From assembly GCF_000955955.1 (NCBI RefSeq), contig NZ_JYJG01000412.1, positions 1-22,189 of the forward strand: a stretch of 22,189 nt of DNA, read 5' to 3'. The notes below the pieces were generated by a model. It did no database searches. It was not told the DNA's origin and saw nothing but the letters and a program-made list of their open reading frames with translations. Numbering within the stretch: position 1 is the first letter of the stretch; each line of letters starts with the position of its first letter. This stretch comes from Lentzea aerocolonigenes. GTDB lineage: Bacteria > Actinomycetota > Actinomycetes > Mycobacteriales > Pseudonocardiaceae. Position numbers and translations under genes: made by a program. Below are positions 14,164-20,848 of this stretch, piece by piece.

Positions 14164-14216
14164 GCCATGAACGGCGCTTTTGCGGACCTGACGTACGCGA
14201 AAGCGCCGTTCATGGC
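14164..14216. terminator. Large inverted repeat, likely bidirectional terminator
   Basis: Two 21-base arms (14164-14184 and 14196-14216) pair completely except for one T/C position that can form a G-U wobble in RNA; the loop is 11 bases. The arms begin GCCATGAACGGCGCTTT. It lies exactly between the convergent ends of the DUF3072 and BTAD genes. The AAAGCGCC/GGCGCTTT core gives a short T-run in both directions. Confidence 0.75.
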
Positions 14217-14224
14217 ACACGGCC

Positions 14225-14902
14225 TCAGCGGAGCAGAGGCCGCACGAGTTCGTGGATGTGCCGGGACGGTTCCATGCCCAGCTCGGCTCGTAGCTGGGTG
14301 CGGTAGGTCTGGTACTGGCGCACGGCCTGCGCGGGGTTGCCGTCGGCCAGATGCAGCTCCACGAGCGTGCGGTGCGCACTCTCTCGCAACGGGTCTGCGT
14401 GCACCGCGGCGAGCGCGGCCTGATGCGCGTGGTGATGATCTCCGCACGACCGGAACCTGTCGCTGAGCGCCTCCAGTGCGCGCAGCCGGGCCTGCCGCCA
14501 CCAGTCGCGCTCGGCCTGCACCCACGGCTGCCACCAGCCGGGCAGCAGGTCCGCCTTGAGCATCCCGACGGCCTCCGGACTGGCACCGGGTGCCGCGGCG
14601 AACGCGCACGCACGGCGGAAGTCGACCTCGACGTGCGGGCCGAGCGTGAGCGTGTCCTCGTTGACCACGACCAGCGGCGTCGACGGCTTGACCAGCCGCC
14701 ACAACGACGAACGCAGGCACGCGCCGGCCCGCCGGGTGGTGGTGTCCGGCCAGAGCAGCGTGGCGGCGACCTGGCGCGGCACGGGCGAGTCCCGCAGCGC
14801 CAGCAGCGCGAGCAGCCTGCGTGCGCCGGGCACGACGTGGACGTCCGTGTAGTCGCAGTCCAACCGGAAGCCGCCGAGCAGCTGGATGTGCAACCGCGTC
14901 AT
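14225..14902 (-). CDS. BTAD-domain transcriptional regulator (short SARP-like)
   Basis: A 225-aa protein. The first ~95 residues (LHIQLLGGFRLDCDYTDVHV, then PGARRLLALLALRDSPVPR) form the OmpR-like winged helix of SARP/BTAD regulators. The rest is the bacterial transcriptional activator domain, ending with NPAQAVRQYQTYRTQLRAEL and GMEPSRHIHELVRPLL. The NB-ARC and TPR parts of large SARPs are absent. The ATG at 14902 follows AGGTGA; the open frame continues upstream without a better start. It lies divergently beside the manganese catalase gene with 196 bases between. SARPs often activate antibiotic clusters, but none is seen here, so the target is unknown. Confidence 0.85.
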   Translation of the reverse strand: MTRLHIQLLGGFRLDCDYTDVHVVPGARRLLALLALRDSPVPRQVAATLLWPDTTTRRAGACLRSSLWRLVKPSTPLVVVNEDTLTLGPHVEVDFRRACAFAAAPGASPEAVGMLKADLLPGWWQPWVQAERDWWRQARLRALEALSDRFRSCGDHHHAHQAALAAVHADPLRESAHRTLVELHLADGNPAQAVRQYQTYRTQLRAELGMEPSRHIHELVRPLLR

Positions 14903-15098
14903 GAGAGTCACCTGCCGAACCGCCTGGGAGACCAAGGATTCGCCGGGTGCCCGGTTGTTGCGGGCTCACACACTCGCGCACGAAATTGCTCCGTCCTGAC
15001 CAGCGGCGGTGACGCGGTCGTGTCGCGGGCGTGGCCCGGCTGAGCCGCGCGGGTCACGGGCGCTGCCTAGCTTTCCCGGCAGACCCAAGGGAGGCGAG

Positions 15099-15962
15099 AT
15101 GTTCCTGCACACCAGCAGGTTGCAGTTCGAGGCCAAGCCCGACCGGCCGGACGCGCACTACGCGCGCAAGCTCCAGGAGCTGATCGGCGGCGCGTACGGC
15201 GAGATGACCGTGACCATGCAGTACCTGTTCCAGGGCTGGAACTGCCGGATGGAGGGCAAGTACAAGGACCTGATCATGGACGTGGCGACCGAGGAGATCG
15301 GCCACGTCGAGATGCTCGCGACGATGGTCGCGCGGCTGCTGGAGGGCGCGCCGTCCGAGGTGACCGCCCAGGCAGTGGCCGACGACCCCGTCATCGCGGC
15401 GGTGATCGGCGGCATGGATCCGCAGCAGGCGATCGTGAGCGGCGGCGGGCCGACGCTGTCCGACAGCAACGGCGTGCCGTGGAACGGCCGGTTCATCGTG
15501 GCGAGCGGCAACCTCATGGCCGACTTCCGCGCGAACGTCGCGGCCGAGGCGCAAGGCCGGTTGCAGACCGCACGGCTCTACAACATGACCGACGACACCG
15601 GCGTGCGGGACATGCTGAAGTTCAACCTCGCGCGCGACACGGCGCACCAGAACATGTGGCTCGCCGCGATCGAGGAGCTGCAGGAGGACGGCCTCGAAGG
15701 CCCGATCTCACCGAGCGCGCTGTTCGACGAGGAGTACGCCGAGCACGCGAGCACGATCTGGCACAACTCCGACGGTCCCGCGGGCGCCGAGGGCGGCTGG
15801 GCGTCGGGCACCGCACCGGACGGCGTGCACGACTTCGAGTACGTGATGAAGCCCGAACCGCTGGGCGGCAAGGGAACGGCGCCGACGCCGGACCCGTTGC
15901 TGTACGCCACCAGCCCGGCGAACCTCGGGCTGATCGAGAAGGCGATCCGCAAGCTCACGTGA
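15099..15962 (+). CDS. Manganese catalase
   Basis: A 287-aa non-haem catalase that splits hydrogen peroxide to water and oxygen at a di-manganese site. The conserved ligands are visible: Glu35 in GGAYGEMTVTMQYLFQGWN, Glu66 and His69 in VATEEIGHVEML, Glu150 in AAEAQGRLQ and His183 in LARDTAHQNMW. Spacing and length agree with the family (about 270-300 aa). The ATG is preceded by AAGGGAGG at 15087-15094. There is no signal peptide, so the enzyme is cytosolic. A metal transporter gene starts 13 bases after its stop, which suggests co-transcription and manganese supply. Confidence 0.95.
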   Translation: MFLHTSRLQFEAKPDRPDAHYARKLQELIGGAYGEMTVTMQYLFQGWNCRMEGKYKDLIMDVATEEIGHVEMLATMVARLLEGAPSEVTAQAVADDPVIAAVIGGMDPQQAIVSGGGPTLSDSNGVPWNGRFIVASGNLMADFRANVAAEAQGRLQTARLYNMTDDTGVRDMLKFNLARDTAHQNMWLAAIEELQEDGLEGPISPSALFDEEYAEHASTIWHNSDGPAGAEGGWASGTAPDGVHDFEYVMKPEPLGGKGTAPTPDPLLYATSPANLGLIEKAIRKLT

Positions 15963-15975
15963 GGATGGTGTGCTG

Positions 15976-17190
15976 ATGGCCGGCATCACGGTGCCAGCTC
16001 GCGTCCGGTCGGCCGCCGTCGTCATGGGGCCCGCGTTCGTCGTCGCGGTCGCCTACGTCGATCCGGGCAACTTCGCGACGAACATGGCGGGCGGCGCGGC
16101 GCACGGATACCTGTTGTTGTGGGTGATCGTCAGTGCGAGCCTGCTGGCGATGTTCGTCCAGTACCAGTCGGCGAAGCTGGGCATCGTGACCGGCCGCAAC
16201 CTCGCGGAACTGTGCCGCGAGCACTACTCGCGGCCGGTGGCCGGCCTCTTGTGGGTGCAGGCGGAGCTGGTGGCCGTGGCCACCGACCTCGCCGAGTTCG
16301 TGGGGGCGGCGGTGGCGCTGAACCTGTTGTTCGGCGTGCCGCTGCTGCCCGCGGCCGGCATCACCGCGGTGGTGTCGTTCGGAATCCTCGCGCTGGCACC
16401 GTTGCGACGGCGCCGGTTCGAGTCGGTGATCATCGGCCTGCTCGCGATCGTGCTCGGCGGATTCCTCTACCAGACCCTGAACCTCGGCCCGCTGACCGGA
16501 GCGGCGGCCGGGCTGATCCCGGGGTTCGAGGGCGTGGACAGCGTGCTGCTCGCGACCGGCATGCTCGGCGCCACCGTGATGCCGCACGTGATCTACCTGC
16601 ACTCGGCGTTGACCCAGAAGCACCACCGGCCGGGGGATGTCAGGGGCGTGTTGCGGGCCAGCCGCACCGACATCGTCGTCGCACTGGGCATCGCGGCGAT
16701 GGTGAACGTGAGCATGCTCGTGGTGGCGGCCGGTGCGTTCCACCAGGCCGGTGCGCCGCGGGAGTCGTTGGAGGACATGCATTCCGGGCTCGGGCAGCTG
16801 CTAGGGCCGGGTGCGGCACTGGCGTTCGCGCTGGCACTGCTGGCGTCCGGGCTCGCCGCGTCCAGCGTCGGCACCTACTCCGGCCAGGTCGTGATGGAAG
16901 GGTTGCTGCGCCGCCGGATTCCGTTGTGGCTGCGCAGGTTCGTGACGATGGCGCCCGCGCTCGCGGTGCTGGCGTTCGGCGTGGACCCGACGAAAGCGCT
17001 GGTGCTGAGCCAGGTCGTGCTGTCGTTCGGCATCCCGTTCGCGTTGGTGCCGATGGTGTTGCTGGCCCGGCGCAGGGACGTGATGGGCGCGTCGGCGAAC
17101 CGGCGCGGGGTGACCGCGGCGGGTGCGGGGGCGGCTCTGGTGATCTCCGCGCTGAACATCTTCCTGCTCGTGCGGACGGTGACCGGATGA
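15976..17190 (+). CDS. NRAMP-family manganese/iron transporter
   Basis: A 404-aa proton-coupled divalent-metal importer with about eleven hydrophobic helices. The TM1 metal-binding signature AYVDPGNFATN is present (Asp29, Asn32). The TM6 signature is ATVMPHVIYLHS with Met202-Pro-His; Val stands where many members have Asn or Ala. The ATG at 15976 is used; a GTG two codons earlier is also possible, and GAGGA at 15961-15965 serves either. It lies 13 bases after manganese catalase and overlaps the next gene by ATGA, so it probably supplies Mn(II) to the catalase. The neighbour relation favours manganese over iron, but this is inference. Confidence 0.93.
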   Translation: MAGITVPARVRSAAVVMGPAFVVAVAYVDPGNFATNMAGGAAHGYLLLWVIVSASLLAMFVQYQSAKLGIVTGRNLAELCREHYSRPVAGLLWVQAELVAVATDLAEFVGAAVALNLLFGVPLLPAAGITAVVSFGILALAPLRRRRFESVIIGLLAIVLGGFLYQTLNLGPLTGAAAGLIPGFEGVDSVLLATGMLGATVMPHVIYLHSALTQKHHRPGDVRGVLRASRTDIVVALGIAAMVNVSMLVVAAGAFHQAGAPRESLEDMHSGLGQLLGPGAALAFALALLASGLAASSVGTYSGQVVMEGLLRRRIPLWLRRFVTMAPALAVLAFGVDPTKALVLSQVVLSFGIPFALVPMVLLARRRDVMGASANRRGVTAAGAGAALVISALNIFLLVRTVTG

Positions 17191-17597
17191 TCGCGGCGGT
17201 CGTGCTGGGCGTGGGAATCGGCGGTTTCCTGGACGGGATCGTCATCCACCAGCTGCTCGGATGGCACCACATGCTGTCCGGCTGGTACCCGAGCTCCGAC
17301 GTGCACCTGATGATGATCGGTGACGGGCTGTTCCACCTGCTGTGCCTGGTCATCGTGCTGGTCGGGGTGGCGTTGCTGAACCGGCGCGCACCGCTGCCGG
17401 AACGGGTGCTGCTGGGCGGGATCCTCGCCGGGTGGGGCGTGTTCAACCTGGTCGAAGGGGTCGTCGACCACCAGGTCCTCGGCATCCACCACGTGCGCCC
17501 AGGACCTGATCAACTGGTCTACGACCTGGGCTTTCTCGCGTCGGGTGTGGTGCTTCTCGCGATCGGCGCGCTGTTTGCCCGCCGTGCTCGCGGGTAG
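17187..17597 (+). CDS. DUF2243 family membrane protein
   Basis: A 136-aa protein with about four transmembrane helices. The signature GIGGFLDGIVIHQLLGWHHM and a second GVVDHQVLGIHHV, both rich in His and acidic residues at helix ends, are typical of DUF2243. Such paired His/Asp clusters could bind metal, but the family function is unknown. The ATG forms an ATGA overlap with the transporter stop, indicating translational coupling and a possible shared role in metal or redox homeostasis. Confidence 0.88.
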   Translation: MIAAVVLGVGIGGFLDGIVIHQLLGWHHMLSGWYPSSDVHLMMIGDGLFHLLCLVIVLVGVALLNRRAPLPERVLLGGILAGWGVFNLVEGVVDHQVLGIHHVRPGPDQLVYDLGFLASGVVLLAIGALFARRARG

Positions 17598-17606
17598 CCG
17601 TCCGGT

Positions 17607-18074
17607 GTGGAAATCGAACAGAGGGTGACCGAGTCGAGCCTGCTGGCGAGCTTCTCCGACTACGCCGACGCCCAGCGGCTCGTCGACCGGATGTCGGACG
17701 ACGGCTTCCCGGTGGAGAGCGTGCGGATCGTCGGCGAGGGCGTCCGGACCGTCGAGCAGGTCACCGGGCGCATGACACGAGGCCGGGCGGCGGCGTCCGG
17801 TGCGGCGGGCGGTGCGTGGTTCGGTGTGCTGATCGGGCTGCTGTTCGGGCTGTTCACCGCAGGTGCGGGATGGTTGTACCTGCTGTTGATCAGCCTGCTG
17901 ATCGGTGCGTTCTGGGGCGCTGTCTTCGGGTTCGTCGCGCACTGGAGCACGCGCGGGCACCGGGACTTCTCCAGTGTCATGACGCTGCAGGCGGTCATGA
18001 CGCTGCAGGCGCAGCGGTACGAGGTCCACGTCGACCAGGCGCAGGCCGCCCAGGCGGCGCGCTACGTGCTGTAG
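17607..18074 (+). CDS. General-stress-protein-17M/YflT-like membrane protein
   Basis: A 155-aa protein. Residues ~11-50 (SLLASFSDYADAQRLVDRMS, then DGFPVESVRIVGEG) follow the YflT/general stress protein 17M pattern, a ferredoxin-like fold known from sigma-B regulons of firmicutes. Residues ~70-113 hold two transmembrane segments rich in Gly and aromatic residues. The C-terminus (RYEVHVDQAQAAQAARYVL) completes the fold. Residues 124-135 are a perfect 6+6 duplication (VMTLQA twice). The GTG start is ten bases after the DUF2243 stop, with no obvious ribosome-binding site, so coupled translation is likely. It is probably a membrane-linked stress sensor or structural protein. Confidence 0.82.
   Translation: MEIEQRVTESSLLASFSDYADAQRLVDRMSDDGFPVESVRIVGEGVRTVEQVTGRMTRGRAAASGAAGGAWFGVLIGLLFGLFTAGAGWLYLLLISLLIGAFWGAVFGFVAHWSTRGHRDFSSVMTLQAVMTLQAQRYEVHVDQAQAAQAARYVL
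17976..18011 (+). repeat. Perfect 18-bp tandem duplication inside the YflT-like gene
   Basis: GTCATGACGCTGCAGGCG occurs twice in direct succession (17976-17993 and 17994-18011). It preserves the frame and doubles the peptide VMTLQA. Confidence 0.95.
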
Positions 18075-18581
18075 ATGCAGACCTTCCTGCCCTACCCGGA
18101 CTTCGCCGCCACGGCCCGCGTGCTGGACCGTCGCAGGCTCGGCAAGCAACGCGTCGAGACCTTGCAGGTGCAGCGCGCTCTCGTGGTGCCCGGCCACGGC
18201 TGGCGGCACCATCCGGCGGTGAAGATGTGGGCCGGGTACGAGGAAGCGCTCGTGCGGTACGGGCTGGAGATCTGCGCGGTGTGGCGGGCCGCCGGCTTCC
18301 TCGACACGTGCGAGGCGACCATGCGGTCGGATCTGGCGCGGGCCAGGGACATCACGGTGGTGCGCGGCCAGGCCGAACTGGCGGTGGCCGGCGACCTGCC
18401 GAGCTGGCTGGGCGACGAGGAGCTGCACCGCAGTCACCAGTCGGCGTTGGTGCGCAAGGATCCCGAGCACTACCGGCGGTACTTCCCGGACGTGCCGGAC
18501 GATCTTCCTTACGTGTGGCCGGAACCGCCGACGCTGACCCGGACCGTGAACCCGTCCTCGTCGCGCCCCATGGACACGTAG
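18075..18581 (+). CDS. Pyrimidine-dimer DNA glycosylase-like protein (MSMEG_6728 type)
   Basis: A 168-aa protein. MQTFLPYPDFAATARVLDRR, then RLGKQRVETLQVQRAL, HHPAVKMWAGYEEALVRYGL and FPDVPDDLPYVWPEP are typical of actinobacterial proteins distantly related to T4 endonuclease V (PF03013), a UV-damage glycosylase. Whether these act on DNA has not been shown to my knowledge. The ATG follows the previous stop without a gap (TAGATG). It is the last gene of the catalase-transporter run and overlaps the convergent MEDS-HATPase gene by 73 bases. Its place beside peroxide-defence genes fits a damage-repair role. Confidence 0.85.
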   Translation: MQTFLPYPDFAATARVLDRRRLGKQRVETLQVQRALVVPGHGWRHHPAVKMWAGYEEALVRYGLEICAVWRAAGFLDTCEATMRSDLARARDITVVRGQAELAVAGDLPSWLGDEELHRSHQSALVRKDPEHYRRYFPDVPDDLPYVWPEPPTLTRTVNPSSSRPMDT

Positions 18582-19435
18582 TCGCACGTGCGGTGCAGGA
18601 TCCACAGCCCGAGCCCTGCCGACCGGGTGGCCGTGGTCGGCATCAGGCCGGCCATCGGATCCGACGGGCCCGGTCCGTCGTCGGTCGCCGTCACGACCAC
18701 GCGCGAATCGTCCGCCCACAGCCGGAAACGCACCGGTGCGACGCCGTGGCTCAGGCCGTTCGTGACGATCTCGCTGGCCGCGTACACGATGTCGTGCGCG
18801 TTGTCCTCGGTGAGCTCGGTGCCCGTGATCGCCGCGCTGACCGCCTCCCGCACGGCCGCGGGCGTCGGGTCGACCAGCGAGACCCGCGGCGAGCCCTGTT
18901 CGAGCACGTCGGCAACGGGGTTGCTGAGCGGTGAACCGTTGCCGAAGCCGGGATTCGGCAGATGTTCGCCGGACGCCGCGGCGACGTAGGGGTGGGTGCG
19001 GGCGACGTCGGCGAGGACCTCGGGCGGGGTGGTCCTGGTGTCGTACGGGCACAGGCCCCACAACGGGAACTCGGCGAAGGCCTGGTTCACCGCGTTCTCG
19101 TAGCGGCCCCACCAGTCCCACGGCACGCCGTAGCCGGGGTGCGGCACGTCGCCGACCGTGCGGATCTGGGTCGCGCCCTGCCGGGAGTGCTTGCCGAAGA
19201 TGTCGCGATAGCTGGCGATCGCGTCGGCAGGGCGGGAGTACTGGTCGGCGCCCGGCAGGTAGGTGACGGCGTCTTCGCGGCCCAGCGCGTCCCTCAGCAG
19301 AGCCGTGTTCTTCTGCGCGCACGCGATCATCGTCGGCTGACCGTCGCGCAGGCCACCCTCCACGAACGGCACCGCGATCGCCAGGAAGTCGTCGTCGGAG
19401 CCGTAGAAGGCGGTCTCGTGGTAAAAGCCCGTCAT
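18509..19435 (-). CDS. MEDS-HATPase regulator, RsbA-like (anti-sigma factor family)
   Basis: A 308-aa two-domain protein. Residues ~1-160 form a MEDS (DcmR-type sensory) domain, with FYHETAFYGSDDDFLAIAVP near the start. Residues ~185-304 form an RsbW-like ATPase: N-box SEIVTNGLSHG at 221-231 (Glu222, Asn226), G1 box TDDGPGP at 251-257 and G2 box GLGLWIL at 274-280. There is no His-box or dimerisation domain, so it is an anti-sigma/switch kinase type, not a two-component sensor. Such proteins bind a sigma factor or phosphorylate STAS partners. The ATG overlaps the stop of the MEDS-STAS gene (ATGA). Its last 73 bases overlap the convergent glycosylase-like gene. Confidence 0.88.
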   Translation of the reverse strand: MTGFYHETAFYGSDDDFLAIAVPFVEGGLRDGQPTMIACAQKNTALLRDALGREDAVTYLPGADQYSRPADAIASYRDIFGKHSRQGATQIRTVGDVPHPGYGVPWDWWGRYENAVNQAFAEFPLWGLCPYDTRTTPPEVLADVARTHPYVAAASGEHLPNPGFGNGSPLSNPVADVLEQGSPRVSLVDPTPAAVREAVSAAITGTELTEDNAHDIVYAASEIVTNGLSHGVAPVRFRLWADDSRVVVTATDDGPGPSDPMAGLMPTTATRSAGLGLWILHRTCDYVSMGRDEDGFTVRVSVGGSGHT

Positions 19436-20253
19436 CGCACGCAGTCCACGTCGTCCAGCCCGAGTATCGCGATCAGGCGTGGCAGCGCCGACTTCTCGGA
19501 CCGCAGCACGAGCGTCGCCTCGTTCGCGCGCGCATACCCGTGCAGCGCGAGCAAACCGTGGTGGTCGATGAATCTCAGTCCGGTGGTGTCGACGCGCAGC
19601 TCGCCGTCATCGGGTTCGGTGCTCTCGAGCGCGAGCGACAACAGGTCGTGGCTCACCCAGTCGACCTCGCCGTCGAGCGCGATGCCGTCCGTCGTGGCGT
19701 GCAGGCGGAACGGTGCCGACGCGGTGTTGTTGACCGGGTGCAGCGTGCTGAGCCGGGTGACCGCCGGCTCCGGCAGCTCGGAGCGGTCGTAGGCGCACAT
19801 GGCGGAGAACGGTTCCGCGGTCATGTACCTGTCGATCAGGTGCTCGTAGCGGCAGAACGCGTCGAGCGAGTCCGGCGTGCGCACCAGCGCCGTCGCGTCC
19901 GCGGCCACCCGCAGCCCGGCGAAACCGTCCTCGATCGCGGCCCGCGTCGCCGTGGCGTACGCGTCGACCTGCTCCTCCGGCGTCACCGTGGCGCTGGTGC
20001 CGTAGCGCGACTCCAGCGAGATCACCTCGGCCCGCCCGTCCCGCAACGCCTCCGCGAGCACGGGCTGCGCCACCAGATCTGCTTCCAGGTCGTCACCCTG
20101 AGCGACGTAACACGCGCGCTGCCCCTGCTCGAGGCCGTCGACGAGGAACTCCGCCGCCCGCGCGCGGAACTCGGCGAAGTCGTCGAAGGGCCAGCAGAGG
20201 TGGTCGTTCGGGTGCAACCCGACGACCACGTCGGTGACACCTGACGTCCGCAT
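19432..20253 (-). CDS. MEDS-STAS anti-sigma antagonist-like protein
   Basis: A 273-aa protein. Residues ~8-165 form a MEDS domain with the hallmark LHPNDHLCWPFDD (His14, Cys20). Residues ~180-273 form a STAS domain with RVDTTGLRFIDHHGLLALHG (220-239). At the position where anti-sigma antagonists carry a phosphorylatable Ser (usually D-S-S-G) it has Asp230-His-His-Gly233. It is therefore unlikely to be switched by phosphorylation; the MEDS domain may sense a ligand or redox state instead. The ATG at 20253 with AGGA upstream gives a normal N-terminus; a longer open frame upstream lacks family similarity. It is translationally coupled with the MEDS-HATPase. Confidence 0.87.
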   Translation of the reverse strand: MRTSGVTDVVVGLHPNDHLCWPFDDFAEFRARAAEFLVDGLEQGQRACYVAQGDDLEADLVAQPVLAEALRDGRAEVISLESRYGTSATVTPEEQVDAYATATRAAIEDGFAGLRVAADATALVRTPDSLDAFCRYEHLIDRYMTAEPFSAMCAYDRSELPEPAVTRLSTLHPVNNTASAPFRLHATTDGIALDGEVDWVSHDLLSLALESTEPDDGELRVDTTGLRFIDHHGLLALHGYARANEATLVLRSEKSALPRLIAILGLDDVDCVR

Positions 20254-20399
20254 GGCGACCGATCCTACGCTCACGGTTCGTCGTCCATCCGGGGGAACCT
20301 GGTGGCCGATCCGCAGCCGGACCTGGACTGCGCTACGGTCTGACGGGGTTGAGCAGGCAGCCCGTGTGACGGTCGAGCCGTCCAGCGAGAGGTTGCCGC

Positions 20400-20771
20400 A
20401 TGCGCACCGATGACGATGTCCCCTTCCGCACCACCACTGAGACCGTGGGCGACGCCGTCGTCGTGCGCCTTGCCGGTGAACTGGACCAGGTGACGGCCGG
20501 CGAGCTGTCCGGCTGCCTGGACGGGGCGGTGAGCTCGGTCGACCCACCGGCTCCCGTGGTGGTGGACCTGACGGAGGTGGACTTCCTCGGCGCCTTCGGG
20601 ATCAGGCTGCTGCTCGATCACCAGGACCTGTGCCTGCGCAAGGGAAGCGCGCTGATGGTCGTCGCCAGCTCGCCTGCCGTGCTGCGACCGCTGCAGGTGC
20701 TGGAGCTGACGGGCATACTGGGCGTGCGGCCGACGGTCGTGGACGCGCTCGCGGTGGCCGACCCGGCGTGA
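20400..20771 (+). CDS. STAS-domain anti-sigma factor antagonist lacking the phospho-serine
   Basis: A 123-aa single-domain protein with the STAS pattern: VVVRLAGELDQVTAGELSGC (20-39), VVVDLTEVDFLGAFGIRLLL (53-72) and ALMVVASSPAVLRPLQVLEL (84-103). In SpoIIAA/RsbV the loop reads D-S-S-G; here it is Gly64-Ala65-Phe66-Gly67, so there is no residue to phosphorylate. It may bind its anti-sigma partner constitutively or be regulated by abundance. The ATG is preceded by GAGAGG. It is divergent from the MEDS pair (146-bp gap) and 56-77 bases upstream of the SpoIIE phosphatase, with which it may form an operon. Confidence 0.9.
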   Translation: MRTDDDVPFRTTTETVGDAVVVRLAGELDQVTAGELSGCLDGAVSSVDPPAPVVVDLTEVDFLGAFGIRLLLDHQDLCLRKGSALMVVASSPAVLRPLQVLELTGILGVRPTVVDALAVADPA

Positions 20772-20780
20772 TCCGTCCAC

Positions 20781-20816
20781 AAAGGATCTCGTAGAGGATC
20801 TCCCAGAGGATCTGAG
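20781..20816 (+). repeat. Three 12-bp direct repeats in the phosphatase leader
   Basis: AAAGGATCTCGT, AGAGGATCTCCC and AGAGGATCTGAG follow one another without gaps, sharing A(A/G)AGGATCT. They end in AGGAGG (20815-20820), the ribosome-binding site. Every unit contains a purine-rich AGGA. Confidence 0.8.
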
Positions 20817-20848
20817 GAGGAACGCCGACGGACGACTCCGCGTACGCG

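Noticed and set aside
14167..14466. A 99-codon plus-strand frame starting in the large inverted repeat
   Set aside because: It runs antisense to the BTAD gene and owes its ATG to the repeat arm.
16875..19322. An 815-codon minus-strand open frame
   Set aside because: It runs antisense through transporter, DUF2243, YflT-like and glycosylase-like genes, all with clear family motifs. Its product is low-complexity Arg/His/Asp-rich sequence typical of antisense frames in GC-rich DNA.
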